Assembly: GCA_003550325.1 (NCBI GenBank)
Contig: QKWP01000415.1
Span: 94,476 to 158,475, forward strand
From: Gigaspora rosea
Lineage: Eukaryota > Glomeromycota > Glomeromycetes > Diversisporales > Gigasporaceae
Length of the DNA stretch: 64,000 nucleotides
Direction of reading: 5' to 3'
Positions 1-12,228 of this stretch are shown one piece after another (position 1 is the first letter of the stretch; the number at the start of each line of letters is the position of its first letter). Made by a program: the position numbers and the translations under genes. Under the pieces are notes generated by a model. It ran no database searches. It saw only the letters and a program-made list of their open reading frames with translations, and had not been told where the DNA came from.

Positions 1-1293
1 TTGTTGTTGTTGAATATTAAGAGCAATTTTGATTTGTTGAAATTCTTCTTTAATTTGTAATAGAGTAGGTGCTAGTAGTTGAAATGTACAATCAGGGTAT
101 TGTAGAATATATTTTTCACAAAGTGGAAGGAAGTTGGAGGAGGAGAAATGATTTTTGAGGTATTGTATTTCTTTAAATCTGTAAAAGAGAAGAGTTTGTT
201 TTGATGAAGAAGTTTTTTTAATTTCTTTAATGGTATTAATTTTGTGAAAAGGAATATGTTTGGTAGCAGCTTTAATGAGAGTTTTTTGAAGTTTATTCCA
301 AAAATTGTTAATCTGGTTTTGGTTGATAATTGGATCTATTTGTGAACGTAGTTTTTGCAAGTTGAGTGTAGTTTGGTTTGCATAGTTTTTAAGATTTTCT
401 TTGGTGCAGATTTTCCAAAGAAATTTTTTCTTTTTATGTTGTTTACGTGTTTTTGGTTTGTTAATTATGACGGATAATTCTAGTGTGATAGTATTGTGAT
501 CTGATTCAAACAAACTGTTTGAGAGAATATCTGTATAATCTATATTTGTAATACTCAGATTAGTCCAGATTTGATCTATTCTACTCTGAATATTTGAGCA
601 TTAAAAAATGAAATTTGAGGAGTTAGGGAAGAAGAAACGATAAATATCTTTGTATTGGTGACTAATAAAATATTTGATAAGTTGGGTTTCGGGAATTGAT
701 GTTTTTTTAGATAGAAGACGGTCAATTCGAGGGTTAGAAACACTATTAAAGTCTCCCATAATTATATATCGATATTTAGGATTTTGGCACAATGTGATAA
801 TTTGTTCTTGTATTTCTTTTCAGAGTTGTTTTTTTTTCAGTAGTAGGGATATAGATTTGAAGTAGCCTAATAGAAGTGTTTTTAAAATGAAGATCAAGAC
901 CTATTATATGGCCATTAAAATTGTGAGTGCGCACAACATATTTGGAGATTTTGTTGTGAATAAGGATTTCTATACAGCTTGATGTGGATTGGAGAAAGAG
1001 CTCCAGAAACTAGTATAGTTTTTGATTTTGTTGTTTAGAAATCTGCCATCTTTTTGGGTTAAATGAGTTTCTGAAAGACCAAAGATATCATATAGATTTT
1101 GATTTAAGATTTCTTCAATAAGAAGTTTTTTTGTTGGTTGTAAAAGACCATTGGTATTAAGTGAGACTATTTTTATAGGGATTAAGAAATATTCAGGTTC
1201 AAGTGTTATAGTTTGATTTGGTATATGTGGAGATATATTAAAATTGTTCACATTAGTTTGAATATTGGATATAGAGGTCGTATTGGTATTAGA
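1..1293 (-). pseudogene. LINE ORF2 fragment: APE-type endonuclease domain
   Basis: Minus-strand coding traces, partly interrupted, of an exonuclease-endonuclease-phosphatase domain that would nick target DNA for retrotransposition. Visible motifs in order: SLNTNGL near 1160 (start of domain), FGLSETHL near 1075 (catalytic Glu), GDFNSVSNPRIDRLLS near 750 (catalytic Asp/Asn), a SRIDQIW motif near 570, and SDHNTI near 500 (SDH, terminal His). The catalytic layout is thus readable, but the frame is broken between about 800 and 970 and again near 600. After the SDH motif a Lys-rich linker continues to the window edge. No initiating ATG is evident; the frame is open upstream of 1251 and overlaps the end of ORF1. 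Confidence 0.8.
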
Positions 1294-1295
1294 GT

Positions 1296-1898
1296 TTAAT
1301 GTTGTATAGTGTTGTAAGTTGGGTGTCGGAAAAAGAGATTATTAGATAGGATTGGTATTTGAAAGCTATTATTGAATGATTTAAGCTCTATATTACAGAA
1401 GTTTGGTAGCTCTCCTAAAGGTGAAATTATAAAGTGACCTGGTAGTAAGTTTTCATATGGAAGGTAAATATGTGCTTCTGTGAAGAAATAGTCAGTTTGA
1501 GGATGTGGTTTGACAGAAATTTTAATATATTGGTCTGAATAAAACATGGAGTAATTTTCTAGTATATATTGTAAGAAAGTGCCTACAGTTTGTGGAGAAG
1601 GTAGGGTTTGTAGTCTATGATAGTAAAGAAATTTATTGTAACATGTTGTTGGGTTATATATTTCAGGAGAGTTAAGGTCAGAATAATTGTCATTTAAGGA
1701 GTTTGTAGGAATTTCAATTTCTTCATCACTAAAATCTTTTATAAGTAGCGATTCATCGTAAGTTTCTGATATTGGATAGTTGTTAGAGTTGGTATTAGTT
1801 GATGGCAAAGAGGTGTTAAAGGAGTGTTGTACTTCAGAATGAGATGAAGATATGATATCTAAAGTACTATAGTTGTCTTCTGTAAAAACGCTCGCCAT
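1296..1898 (-). CDS. LINE ORF1-like protein
   Basis: An open frame of 200 codons if it starts at the ATG at 1896-1898 (MASVFTEDNY); an upstream in-frame ATG at 1934 would add 12 residues. I prefer the inner start because the upstream stretch reads like 5' UTR. The N-terminal half is rich in Ser, Asn, Asp and Glu. The C-terminal half, from about residue 100, is a compact hydrophobic and aromatic region, possibly a small RNA-binding fold, but I recognise no named domain. It sits directly 5' of the endonuclease ORF, as ORF1 does in LINEs. The second ORF is open in another frame across its last codons, so the two overlap. Function is inferred from position only. Confidence 0.6.
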   Translation of the reverse strand: MASVFTEDNYSTLDIISSSHSEVQHSFNTSLPSTNTNSNNYPISETYDESLLIKDFSDEEIEIPTNSLNDNYSDLNSPEIYNPTTCYNKFLYYHRLQTLPSPQTVGTFLQYILENYSMFYSDQYIKISVKPHPQTDYFFTEAHIYLPYENLLPGHFIISPLGELPNFCNIELKSFNNSFQIPILSNNLFFRHPTYNTIQH

Positions 1899-1981
1899 TT
1901 TAAGCTTGGTTCTCACAGCTGCACAGGGTACCATAGCCTGCCCTGTACGTTGGGTCTGGCCGTCATAATCTTGGTCCTTCG

Positions 1982-4312
1982 CGTAAAAAAAAAAAAAAAA
2001 AAAAAACTTAATATTAAAAAAAGCTTTTATATATTATTTTAACTTCGCCAAATTACCTTAAAGTATAAAGCTTCATTTACAGATAGAAAAGACAATTAAA
2101 TAAATATTCACTAGTTATATTTTAAAACCATGGTGTAAATTTATTATGGTCCATAATACACAGTTCTAATAAATACTATGTACAGACTTGGTAAATTAGT
2201 AACAGGTTTGGAGTGCGAAAAGACATTCAGAATTGACCTTGTAACAATAACGTGCTTTTATAATTCCTGGTTTAAATTTGGTTCTGTCTCAATATTTAAA
2301 GTTTTATTACTATTTAGTGTGTGCGGAATTTGAAGATCGTATGCCTGCACGAAAATACTACCCTCTCTATACGCATCCTTCTTGGGACCGGTCATGAGCG
2401 AGCATTTATAAAATATTTATAGAGGGCATATATAAAGAGCGAAATTTTTGTGTTGTTATTAGTAGTCGGAACTGAGGAGGTATAGAGTGCAATTATAAGG
2501 GTAATTATAGAGGGTGTTGTTTATAGAGTGTAGATATGAAGATTATTCTGATATAAATGAAAATATCTGATTGGTCAATTATTTATTCTAGAAACCGGTA
2601 GAATGATTTTCTTCTGCAGAGAATTTGAATTTACCCCAGAAAATTTTGATCATATGTAATAGAGTTTTTTTTTCACATGTAGAGATTTCGAAGCATTACT
2701 ACCATAAATAGAAGGTTTCAATCTATAAGCCACTAGGATTTGATGAACTTTGATCACGTTTATAAAATTTATTATTAGTAACACATTTGTTACACTTCGT
2801 TTTCATTATAGAAATTTTTTGTACATCAAAATCTATATGAAAAATGATCTACATGTACTCTACCTTTAAGAATTTTATTACAAATCGATATACAATACTA
2901 TATGTGGTTAAAGTTGATTTAGTAATATCATGATTTGCAATGACATTCTTGATCATAATTTGCTCACCGATATTTTAGTCTTATAATCATATGATTTTAC
3001 ACATGACTAGTATCATTTTTACTATATATGAGTAATCGATTATTCGATTAAATAATCAATTTAATTGAATAATCGATTAATCGAATAATCGATTAATCGA
3101 ATAATCGATTATACCAATTAATTGATTAATCGATTAGTTGGTACAATCGATTTTTAATCGATTGGTTGAAAAAATTTTATCCGATTAATTGATTGCATTT
3201 TTTGGTCCGATTTGGAACACTTTCCTGACTCATGCGTTTTTTGTTATAAACCATGTGATCAATATCGTAATGTAATTAAAATCTGCACGATGAACTTGTA
3301 TTATTAAATTATCAATACATTCCATGATTATTTTGAACAATATATGAAATAAGGAGACAAAATCCAGCATAAATACTAAATATTAGCATAAATGAATTAA
3401 CTGTTCAGTGAAATAAAATACATAACTAAAAAACGAGTAAAATCAATACTTTGCTGATTAGATTAGAATTAAGAGCAAAACGTTAAATAAAAGTCAGTTT
3501 TAATTCTTGGTGATGCTCTTATGATCGCTTCTTTGTCCATTCTGCAATATAATAACCATAATGATAGTTAGCTTTAAATCATAATAATGCGACAATTTTT
3601 TAAAATTTTGCCATCTGAAATCTGTGACAGGTTAAGTCACAGATGCAATTACTTGACCAACTATATACGTATCCAGTGTCATGTATAAATTTTATTTATA
3701 TTAATTAAATAACCTAGGTTTGAACTTAGCAATTTTTATTGCATTATCGTTATATATCTTTCATTAAAATTTAAATGTTTACAGCGTTTGAAGTTTAACT
3801 AGTATATGCGAATATAAAATATTGAAAAGTTATGCGCTATAACAATAAGCTAAATTAAAAGATTTTTCGATTCTATTATATTTATTAATAAGCAAATTAA
3901 ATAGTTTTTGATTATATGTATATTAACAATAGGTGAAATTAAATAGTTTTTCTGATTATATTTATTAATTTTAAATTCCCATCGTTATATAAAAAAAATT
4001 TATTAATCAATCATGTTAAATAAATTAATAAGCCAAACAAAAGAACATAAAAACCTTTAATCCACTGATTTTTGGCAATATTCGCGCTAAATTATATTTG
4101 GGATCTCACTTTGCAGTTTGATATGAGGGCATTACTTTAAAGTTTTGAATTAGATATGTATAGTTATGTGGCAAAATTGGGTTTAAAAGTTTCTTGTAAA
4201 AGGTCTCAAGAAAACACCTAAGGTATATTAACATATACAGTATTAAATTTGTTATTTCAAGATTGATTACATTAAAATTCATATAACACAAATCTGTGGT
4301 GTGTTCGTTACG
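1982..4312. other. Intergenic AT-rich stretch
   Basis: No gene supported. It contains a long A-run (1985-2006), a GC-richer patch at 2330-2530 in which short TATAGAGGGT-type words recur, and a cluster of AATCGATT palindromes at 3020-3190. A 61-codon open frame on the minus strand at 4106-4291 has no recognisable features and is probably chance. Confidence 0.6.
3028..3190. repeat. AATCGATT palindrome cluster
   Basis: About 160 bp built from alternating ATCGATTA and AATCGAAT words, repeated some ten times in both orientations, so the tract is self-complementary. It looks like a degenerate palindromic microsatellite. No coding capacity. Confidence 0.7.
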
Positions 4313-4316
4313 CTAT

Positions 4317-5374
4317 TGTAACGGTTGTTTGGAAGAGCTTCAAAACAATATAGACAATAGTGCCAATTTAAACTCCAACCGTGTACGAAGAAAGATATAT
4401 AAATATTAATTTGGGTATGTCACGGGATCGAGTGTTAACACTATGTAGCGCAGGGAGAGCGAAGGGATGATTTATCTCTAAATCACCAGGATAATATAAA
4501 AACGCTGAGGCTGGCGATGCTAATATGGGGGATATCAATCAATTGATATCAATAAGAATAATAAGAAATTATAAAATAAGGGAAGATGTGATCAAAATGT
4601 GTATCACGGGATCCGATATATATCTGGAATTCGGTCAGGTGATCCTGATATAGGTAAGTTAAGGATATTTCGTAGGTATAAGGGTTTTATTTGAGGGTTA
4701 AAGTGGGTTCTAAATCAACTAACAAAGTTTATAAAACTAAAAGAGACAACGTTTATCTATTATAGGTTCAACTAAAAGGTTTTGCTATAGTCCTATCGGT
4801 AAGTCGATATTAATCACGTGAGTAATTTTAGAGAATTCACTAGATCGGGCTATACGGAATTCGAGTCTTAATAAGCCGATTCGAGATTACAAGTCAATTC
4901 AGTCCGTCGAATTGAGTTACGAAGGGTTTATTAAAGTTAAAGTCAAATTCGGGATAATCACAATTTAGATAAGTATATTTATTATTATTTAACTTTTTAC
5001 AGTGCCGAGAACTGCTTGACTTTATTGAAAATTTGGAAACTTATATACATTTTGACTTTTTAGAGCATTACGCGAAAATTCTAGCGCTTCGCTAAAAATC
5101 AAGCGTTACATGGAGATTTTGGCGTATCGTCAAAATTTTAGCGTTATGCTAAAAGATTAGCATTTCGCAGAAAATTTAGCATTACGCTTACAACTACGCC
5201 ACCCAGCCACCAATCACTTCCATTTTAGTATAATATATAAAAATGCAACATAGTTTTAATGATAATACTAAATTCATTTTGGATAAATAGAAAAGGAAAT
5301 AATTTTTTAAAATATGTACATAAAAATCTACCCTAATATAGAAATATTAAAATTGAAAATTTTAATTCGTTACA
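4317..5374 (-). repeat. 3' LTR of the gypsy element
   Basis: Same length and ends as the 5' LTR; about 5% diverged from it. Left flank CTAT matches the right flank of the other LTR, so the pair mark one insertion rather than a recombination product. Confidence 0.95.
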
Positions 5375-5392
5375 TATGCCCTCCCTCAGGAT
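5375..5392 (-). other. Polypurine tract
   Basis: On the minus strand, immediately before the 3' LTR, is a purine-rich run centred on GAGGGAGGG (5379-5387), in the position where plus-strand DNA priming occurs in LTR elements. Confidence 0.6.
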
Positions 5393-6029
5393 TGAGCCCC
5401 TGCGAAATCTGTAAGTATCAATACTTCTTTTATTTCGTTCTGGGCTGCTACATGAGCTTTAGCTTTTAATAGTAAGAAATCTGCTTTCAACAGCCTCTGT
5501 AGGACGTAGGGTATAATAAGTTCTAAAATAAAGAGGTAGGATGGTCCTCGTGCGTTAAACAGTTGGTAAGTTCGCTGGGCAATAGCTAATATATCGAGGG
5601 CTCGTCGTGGCTTTAATTGCTTCACTAGTTCTTTTGCTTTTTTATCCCAGGTTTTAACTTCCATAAGTACTCCAAGATTATAATAGTGTGGTAATTGAGT
5701 CTTATGATTTACCAAATTGAAGAAGATTTGGTTACAAACGGAGAGTATTTTTTCTTCCCACGTACATCCATTAGGAGTTTTTAAGTGTTGAGCGGTGGTT
5801 CCAATACAATGAAATTCCTTGATATATTCCTGCATTTTGTGATGCAAGCGGCACCCTTGCTTTCGCGTTTTGAGTTTTCAAGGTCAATGGTTTGAGTGTG
5901 CTGATCGATAATATATACAACACTATCTTGTGAAACAAGATAGGTTCTCTCCAATTCGGCTTTTTCGATTTGGCTCCTTAAGAGGGCTAACGTTCTTTTA
6001 ATATTTTTGGGTGCTTCGTAGGTGGACAT
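5386..6029 (-). pseudogene. Extra ORF between integrase and 3' LTR, function unknown
   Basis: Two overlapping minus-strand frames (5781-6029 and 5386-5847) that look like one protein of roughly 210 residues broken by a frame shift in the stretch around 5830-5850. The N-terminal part starts MSTYEAPKNIKRT and is charged; the C-terminal part is alpha-helical in character with many Leu, Lys and Ala, and contains LKPRRALDILAIAQRTYQLF. I see no transmembrane segment or signal peptide, so this does not look like an envelope gene. It occupies the position of a third ORF in some Ty3/gypsy elements. I do not recognise the family. Confidence 0.5.
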
Positions 6030-6154
6030 TTTTTTTTTTTATAGTTTTAAAAGAATTTGGCGTGCTTTATATAATTCTTTTCTTTTATATTTTATATTTT
6101 GTGACCATACGCTTTATTTACTTCTCTCTCTCTCTCTCATTGAAATTATTAATT

Positions 6155-7430
6155 TCAATTTTTAGGACGGCTGATATAATCGCGAAAAACTTTATGATTA
6201 CTTGGTCGTGGGTGGTAGAGCGATAACCGGTTTTTATGGAACTTCTTTACTAATACGTGTCTGTCCATGGTGCGTAATTTGTACACCCCGAAGGGGAGTA
6301 CATCATGAATATAAAAGGGACCAATATTCGGCGATTCCAGTTTAGCACTGTATGACAATTCCAAATTAGTCCTATATAAAAGGACTTGGTTGCCGATCTC
6401 ATTTGATTCTACCTTTTTCTTTTTCTCGTATGTACTTTTTGTTTAACTTGCGCTTTGTTTATTCTCTTTTTAGCTTCTTTTTGAGCTTCCACCAAGCCTC
6501 CTAATATTCTTTCAATACGCCGAAGGAGCTGTTTTTGAAGGTCTTCTTCCAAACCAGGCTGAGTTGGATGTTTTACGATATTAACTTCAAGAGGGTAAAT
6601 CGGGTTTCGTCCATACAGTAAGTAGAAGGGCTCGTAGCCCATAGTATGATAGATAGTGCTTTGATACGCGAAAAGTGCCAGATTGACACTTATATCCACT
6701 CTTTTTTAAATTGATTACTACATTTATTCAATACCCCACATAATGTCTTGTTGAACCGTTCGACCAACCCGTTAGTCTGGGGGTGGTACGCTATGAAGTA
6801 TGGTGAGTGATTTTCATTTTGTTGCATAAGGCAGCAACTATTTTATTACAAAAATGAGTTCCCTTATCCGAAAGAATTTCTTTAGGACTACCGTGTCAAC
6901 ATATTATTTCTTTGAAAAGAAAGTCAGCCACATTCTCAGCATCAGCTTTGGCTACAGGTCGGGCTTCAGGCCACTTGGTAAGATATTCTGTAGCCACTAT
7001 AATATATTTGTTATTTTTGGAGGTTACTGGGAGAGGGCCCATGATATCTATCCCAATCCTGTCGAAGGGCTTTCCTATTTAATGGGATATAGTGGCTCTC
7101 GGGTTATTGGTTTCTTCTTTTGTTGACAAGCGTCACATGAGCGTATATAATTTTTGATTTCGCTTCCCATTTGCGGCCAATAGTATCTAGCAGCAATATG
7201 TAGAAAGTGGCATAAAAGCCGAAATGTCCCGCCAAGGGGTCATCATAGAAACTGAAGAGGATCGCTTCCGTTTCTCCTTCTTTGAGAATCCTAGACGGTC
7301 GTAATGGATCATGTCGGCTCTTCCTATACAGGTAATCGTCAAGGACTATGAAATGGCGAGTTTGATATTTTAAGTTTTTAATTTGTTTGGTAGTGTAGTG
7401 TTTAGGGACCTCCGCCTCTTGAAAAAATGT
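6155..7430 (-). pseudogene. Gypsy integrase (zinc-binding, catalytic core, C-terminal domain)
   Basis: Coding traces in several frames. The N-terminal His/Cys region lies around 7330-7130 (YYWPQMG..., CDACQQKK). The core reads GIDIMGPLP near 7045, then AYHPQTNGLVERFNKTL near 6780, then AYQSTIYHTMGYEPFYLLYGRNP within 6409-6699. The last part, 6155-6364, holds the C-terminal chromo/SH3-like segment with GPFYIHDVLPFGVYKL. Order and motifs match integrases of Ty3/gypsy elements, which insert cDNA into the genome. At least three frame changes and stops show the gene is dead. Confidence 0.88.
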
Positions 7431-8017
7431 AAATAAAGGGTATAAATTTTGTCATTCAATTTTTTTTTTTTTATATATATATAAGAAAGGTTTTTGACTA
7501 AGTTTTTAATTTTTCTTATGGATAAGAGTATAACCAGTTGACGGGAATAAGATTTTAAATGGTAATATAATGAAATAATATTTTATTGAAGGAGCCAGGA
7601 CACCGTAATCTGGACTGGATTAACAGATTTACAAGGGAAGTATTTATTTATTTTTTTATTTTTTATTTTTTTTTTAATTTTTAACTTTAATATTACTCAT
7701 ATAAGAAATATTTTACTAATATTTGTATTAAGTTTCGATTTTAGATAAACTATCGGCGTTTAGGTGGTGTTTTCCTGGATGATGTACGATGGTGAACGAA
7801 TATTCCATTAGGGTCATAACCCATCTCGCAAGTCAATTTTAAGGGAGTTTGAGGTCGAAAAGGTACTTAAGGGCGGAGTGGTCCATATAGAGGATGAAGC
7901 GACTCCCATATAAGTAGAGTCAGAAATATCCGACTGCTCACACGACGGCCAAACATTCCTTTTCTGTAATCATATAATTCTTCTCGGCGGTGGTAAGTGT
8001 CCTACTGGCATAAAAAA

Positions 8018-8870
8018 TTACTCTTTCATCCTTTTGGGATAAAATAGCTCCCAGTACGGCATCGGAGGCGTCAGTAAATAATATAAAAGGTCTTGAAAAA
8101 TCGGGTAGGCTAGCACAGGGGCGGTGGTAAGTCTTTCCTTTAATTTATCAAATGCCACTTGCTGGTTGAGGGTCCATTGATATTTACTATTTTTCTTTAA
8201 TAATAAATTTAAGGGGCCGGCTAAACGTGTAAAATTTTTTATAAATTTCTGATAATACGAGGCTAACCCTAAGAAACCCCGTAGTTGTCTTAAATTTTTC
8301 GGAATCAGAAAATTTTGGACCGCTTCTATTTTTTTAGGGTCGGTCGCAATACCCCGTTCACTCACGATATGTTACAAGAAATTTAACTTCCGTTGCCCAA
8401 AGAAGCATTTCAAGGGCTTTAATTTAAGTTCAGCTTTCTCTATTTGAGCAAAGACTACTTGTAGTTGACGCATGTGCTCGGCAAAGGTCTTCGAGTATAT
8501 ATTGATATCGTCTAGGTAGATGATTACGCATTCCCCAATCAGGTCTTGAAAAAGATAATTCATGAGACGCTGGAAGGTGGCGGGGGCATTAGTTAACCCG
8601 AATAGCATAACATTGAAATAGAATACCCCAAAAGGGATAGTAAAGGCAGTTTTTATTTTGTCTGCCTCTTCAACTTCAACTTGCCAGTACCCACTGGCAA
8701 GATCTAACGAACTGTACCACAAGGATCCATTAAGGGCGTCTAGTAAGTCCTGTATATGGGTAAAGGATAATTATCTTTTTGAATAACCGCATTTAGTTTT
8801 CTATAGTCGATGCAGAACCGGGGTTGACTGTCTTTTTTTTTTTTACCAACACCACATGAGAAGTTCACGG
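8018..8870 (-). pseudogene. Gypsy reverse transcriptase and start of RNase H
   Basis: Minus-strand RT in one frame from about 8870. It shows DLASGYWQVEVEE (fingers/palm), FGLTNAPATFQRLMN and the catalytic YLDD box (VIIYLDDINIYS, near 8525). The adjoining segment reads LRGFLGLASYYQKFIKNF and LAYP, the usual RT thumb to RNase H transition in Ty3/gypsy pol. An in-frame TAA at 8366-8371 sits where family members have a Gly in FLGH(I/V). RNase H continues in degraded form to about 7750. Function lost; identification is firm from the YLDD context. Confidence 0.9.
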
Positions 8871-9036
8871 GCTTTCACAGGGAGTTATAATCCCTTTTTT
8901 AACATTTGACAGATTTCTTCTTTAATAATTTTTTTTCAGCCGGAGAATGTTGATAAGGGTATTTTTTTATGGGCAACGCGTCTCCCGTGTTAATCCGGTG
9001 TTTTACGAGGGTAGTACATCCTAAGGTTTCACCTTC

Positions 9037-10013
9037 TCAAGTAAACAAAGTTGTATGCGGTTCTAGTAATTCTTGCAGCTTATTATATTGACTTGGATCA
9101 ATATCTCCTATGCTAAAGATATTTTTCTTGTTTACCTCCTCTCTGTAGTAATAATCGAATAAATCGGGGATAGGTTCACCCTTTCCTCCTAAATTTTCTT
9201 GAGATAGGTAACCGCGTGGGTCTTTACGAATTTTATCCTCCCTGAGGTATATAATTCTATTGACATCATACAGGTAAATTACAGAAGGAGGTCTCTTTTT
9301 TTCTTTTTTTATTTTAAGCTTTCTTTTTTCTTCATCTAGAGAATCATCAGCATCTGACTCATAGGAATTTCCCTTTTCTTTTTCTATAGAGTAAGAAGCA
9401 CCACACCAATCGACGCTAGAATAGCTAGATTCACCCGAATCTAGTTCGGCATATAACAAGGGAAAGTCCGTGGCGGCTTTCTTTACAGAATCGAAATTCG
9501 CATCCAGGGGGACTTTTTCATCTAGCACAGTTTCTATAGTTGGCAAGAGTGCATGTTTTTCTGACGAAGAGGAAGAAGTAGTATCGTAATAACCTATTGC
9601 AGGTAAATTATTTGGATTTGGCAGGGGTATAGGAAACTCTTTCCGTTTGTATAAACAGAGTAGAGTGAGTTTTGATTTAAGAACTGTACTAGGGTACGAA
9701 TTTTTAAATGAAATTGTTTCTCCAGTAGTAAACGAGACATTAATGGCATTTAGAGCGGTAGACGCTTCCGGGCTTAATTGAAGTTTAAGTAGGGTCGTGT
9801 ATTTAGTCGGCCCGAAAGGGGGTCTCTTTTTCTTGCGGCCTCGACCCGGTTGGACGAATCTTCCACTTCTGGTACATAATTATAATTTTGATCTTTGTCC
9901 TCCATCCCCGAATAGTTATAAATTTTTTCCTCTAACTCTTCATCTTCGAATTCTTCTTCGCTGTCCATCCAATCTTCATCTAATTCATCTTCTACTTTTT
10001 TAGCACTATCCAA
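9037..10013 (-). pseudogene. Protease-RT linker region of gypsy pol, acidic
   Basis: Two minus-strand open segments (9774-10013 and 9037-9546) in different frames lie between the protease and the reverse transcriptase. Both are strongly acidic (runs of Asp/Glu such as DELDEDWMDSEEEFEDEELE), with no catalytic motif. The second ends with LQELLEPHTTLFT, a stretch typical of the start of gypsy RT domains. I interpret the region as the connecting part of a frameshifted pol; the acidic stretch has no assigned function. Confidence 0.6.
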
Positions 10014-10311
10014 CTCTCGAACTTTAGTAGGCTGATTTTACCCAGAGGCTCGTGCGTAAGGATCTTGAATTCCACTGGGGCTATAATTTCTTGTTCATCC
10101 CAGGTAAGTGTCATTTCTGACCTGTTCCAGTCTATTTTTGCTTGCACTTTTGATAACCAGTCATTGCCTACGATTGCATTATAAGAGTCTGCATCGGTAA
10201 CGACAACGTTTACGGGATTTCGATTCCCCCAATCATGAAAGAAAAGTTAGATATTTCACCAAGAGCTCTCTTACTTTCTTCATGTACGCTGATCATATTA
10301 ACAGCAGAAGG

Positions 10312-12111
10312 TCATTCTGTCTTTATTCCTAGATCTTTTAATAAATACGAAGAAACAATACTACCCGCAGAACCACTATCCACTATAAGCGGTATTATTT
10401 TATTCAAGACTCGGGCATCGCAATATAAAGCGGATGATTTTTGGCCTTTGGATATATTAATATTAGCTTTTACATTTCTTTTTTGTGAGCTCTTCTTTTT
10501 ATGTAAGCTCTTTATCAATTCCTTTCCTAAGGAAGGTACCGCTCGTATGAGCTGACCAAATGTAATATTAGCTTGTTTGTCCCTTAAATCCGTTATTATA
10601 AAATAGGGAGTCACCAAAGAAAAAATCTGAGGCATTTCGTCCTCTGGTACTTTTCTACGCGCCACCGGGATTCGTTTAAGCTTAGCCGGGGTGGTTTCTT
10701 GATTAAATTTTTTATTAACATCTCCTTTATTGGCTTCTTCCTTTTCTTTGACTTTTTCCTGTTCTAACAATTGCTCTAGTGTTTCTTCTATATCTGATTC
10801 GATATCACCTTCTTCTTCTCTACGGTGCTTATGTTGGTGCTTATCCATTCGAATACCTCCCGCAAAGAACGGTACGTCAACATCCGAAATATTAACATAA
10901 GAAGGTTGGTTACTTTGGTCTGTACTGATAGCATTATTAACTGTAGGTAATTTGGCAGCAAGAGATAAAAGAGCTTGTAAAGCGTCTTGTTGCTGATTAA
11001 CAGGATTATTATTAGGATGCAATTTAGCATTTGTAAGAGGTGGTGAGTTTGGCACATTGGCCGACGAGAGATTCGGTGGAACTGTTTGAGTAAAATTAGA
11101 TCCTGGGTTGAAAGACAAATTCGAAGTAGTATAGTTTTGAGAATTATCGAGTACAGAATTCAAATAAGGTATAGTACGGCAATTTTTACTAATGTGACCA
11201 TTTTTCCCACACTTAAAGCAAACCAGTCGAGAAAAATTTCCTGACGGTGGGGGTCGACGCTCTTGCAGCTGCTGTAACATTTTGTTGACAGCTTCAGTTA
11301 ATTTATCAATAGCAGCGTTAGACGTAGTTGGCGGCGCCGGTATTTCCATGTGAGGAAGAAATTGAGACAAATAAAGAGTATTCATAGCAGTCGAAGTAAA
11401 AGGCAAATTCTGTCGACACACGCTCTCATATACTTTAGCGCGTTCGTAAGCTGCCTGTAAGGTATTGGGAGTAGACGGGGCTACAGCAAGCACAATTTCT
11501 GGTTTTAATCCGGTTAGAAAAATTTTGAGCTTTCGCGGTATCCGGATATTGATGACCCCCTGACTCTACTCAACGCAAAAGCTCTTGATGGCCATATGAT
11601 AAGCATCAACATCTTCCTCAATTTGCTGTTTTCGTGTGGCCAAGTGCGCAAACCACTTACCCTCAAGAGTTGGAGTCCGGAACTGGTTAATAAAATTGGG
11701 TCGGAAACTTCAATTTTGCTAAGCTAGATCATTCCATACATTGATAGGATTGGGTTGTCGTTGACACGTGGTCCACCACGTGGCTGCTGACCCTTTTAAG
11801 TAGGGGACAATGACTGCAATTTTCCGGTCATTGTTAATCAAATTAGTGGCAAAAGCCTTTTCAACTTCATCCAACCATGTCATAGGGTCTTGATCTCCTC
11901 CTACAAAATCAGGGTACGAGACCAAGTTTAGGTCTCAATTGGGCACATTAATCTGCGGTACAGGCGCAGCTTGCATTTGCTAAATTAGCAAGCCAATTTG
12001 TGCAGCTAAATTATTAATTGGATTATTCGGAACAGGTGGTTGAGCCGGATTCGGTTGCTGTGGAGGATTAACAGGGTTTTGCTACTGGAGTAGGTTTGGA
12101 GGATTTGCCAT
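10312..12111 (-). pseudogene. Gag with zinc knuckle, fused in frame to retroviral-type aspartic protease
   Basis: A single frame runs from an ATG at 12109-12111 (MANPPNLL) to 10312, interrupted only by stop codons, so it was one gag-protease reading frame. The N-terminus is Pro/Gln/Asn-rich. A retrotransposon gag core follows near 11925-11720 (DPMTWLDEVEKAF, GSAATWW). A CCHC zinc knuckle (CFKCGKNGHISKNC, CX2CX4HX4C) is near 11230-11190. A charged linker comes next, then the protease active site LIVDSGSAGS near 10385. Several stops in the N-terminal part look like CAG to TAG or CGA to TGA changes. The product would package RNA and process the polyprotein. The element's RT lies in a different frame downstream. 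Confidence 0.88.
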
Positions 12112-12209
12112 AGTTTTCTTCTGTAGGGGGTAAGTACGCTTCTTCAGTTTGTAGATTTTTATTAAATTTAAAAATATCTGAAATTATATAGAACAATTTA
12201 TCATTCGTT

Positions 12210-12226
12210 CCACACAATCGGCACCA
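12210..12226 (-). other. Primer binding site
   Basis: On the minus strand, two bases after the 5' LTR, lies TGGTGCCGATTGTGTGG. It begins with TGG, the complement of the tRNA CCA end, at the position expected for minus-strand priming. I cannot assign the primer tRNA from this window. Confidence 0.75.
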
Positions 12227-12228
12227 AA

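Larger units (their letters stand above)
1..1981 (-). mobile_element. 5' part of a non-LTR (LINE) retrotransposon
   Basis: Minus-strand element that enters from beyond the left edge; its 5' end lies near 1981, next to an A-run at 1985-2006 on the plus strand. It encodes a first ORF (1296-1898) and the apurinic-type endonuclease domain of a second ORF (1-1293). RT and RNase H would lie outside the window. The endonuclease is related in motif layout to the LINE at 39.5-47.7 kb but clearly a different family. Stops and frame changes around 600 and 800-970 mark it as dead. Confidence 0.85.

Noticed and set aside
9797..10555. Plus-strand frames overlapping gypsy pol
   Set aside because: Complements of the minus-strand gag-protease and acidic linker; no own motifs.
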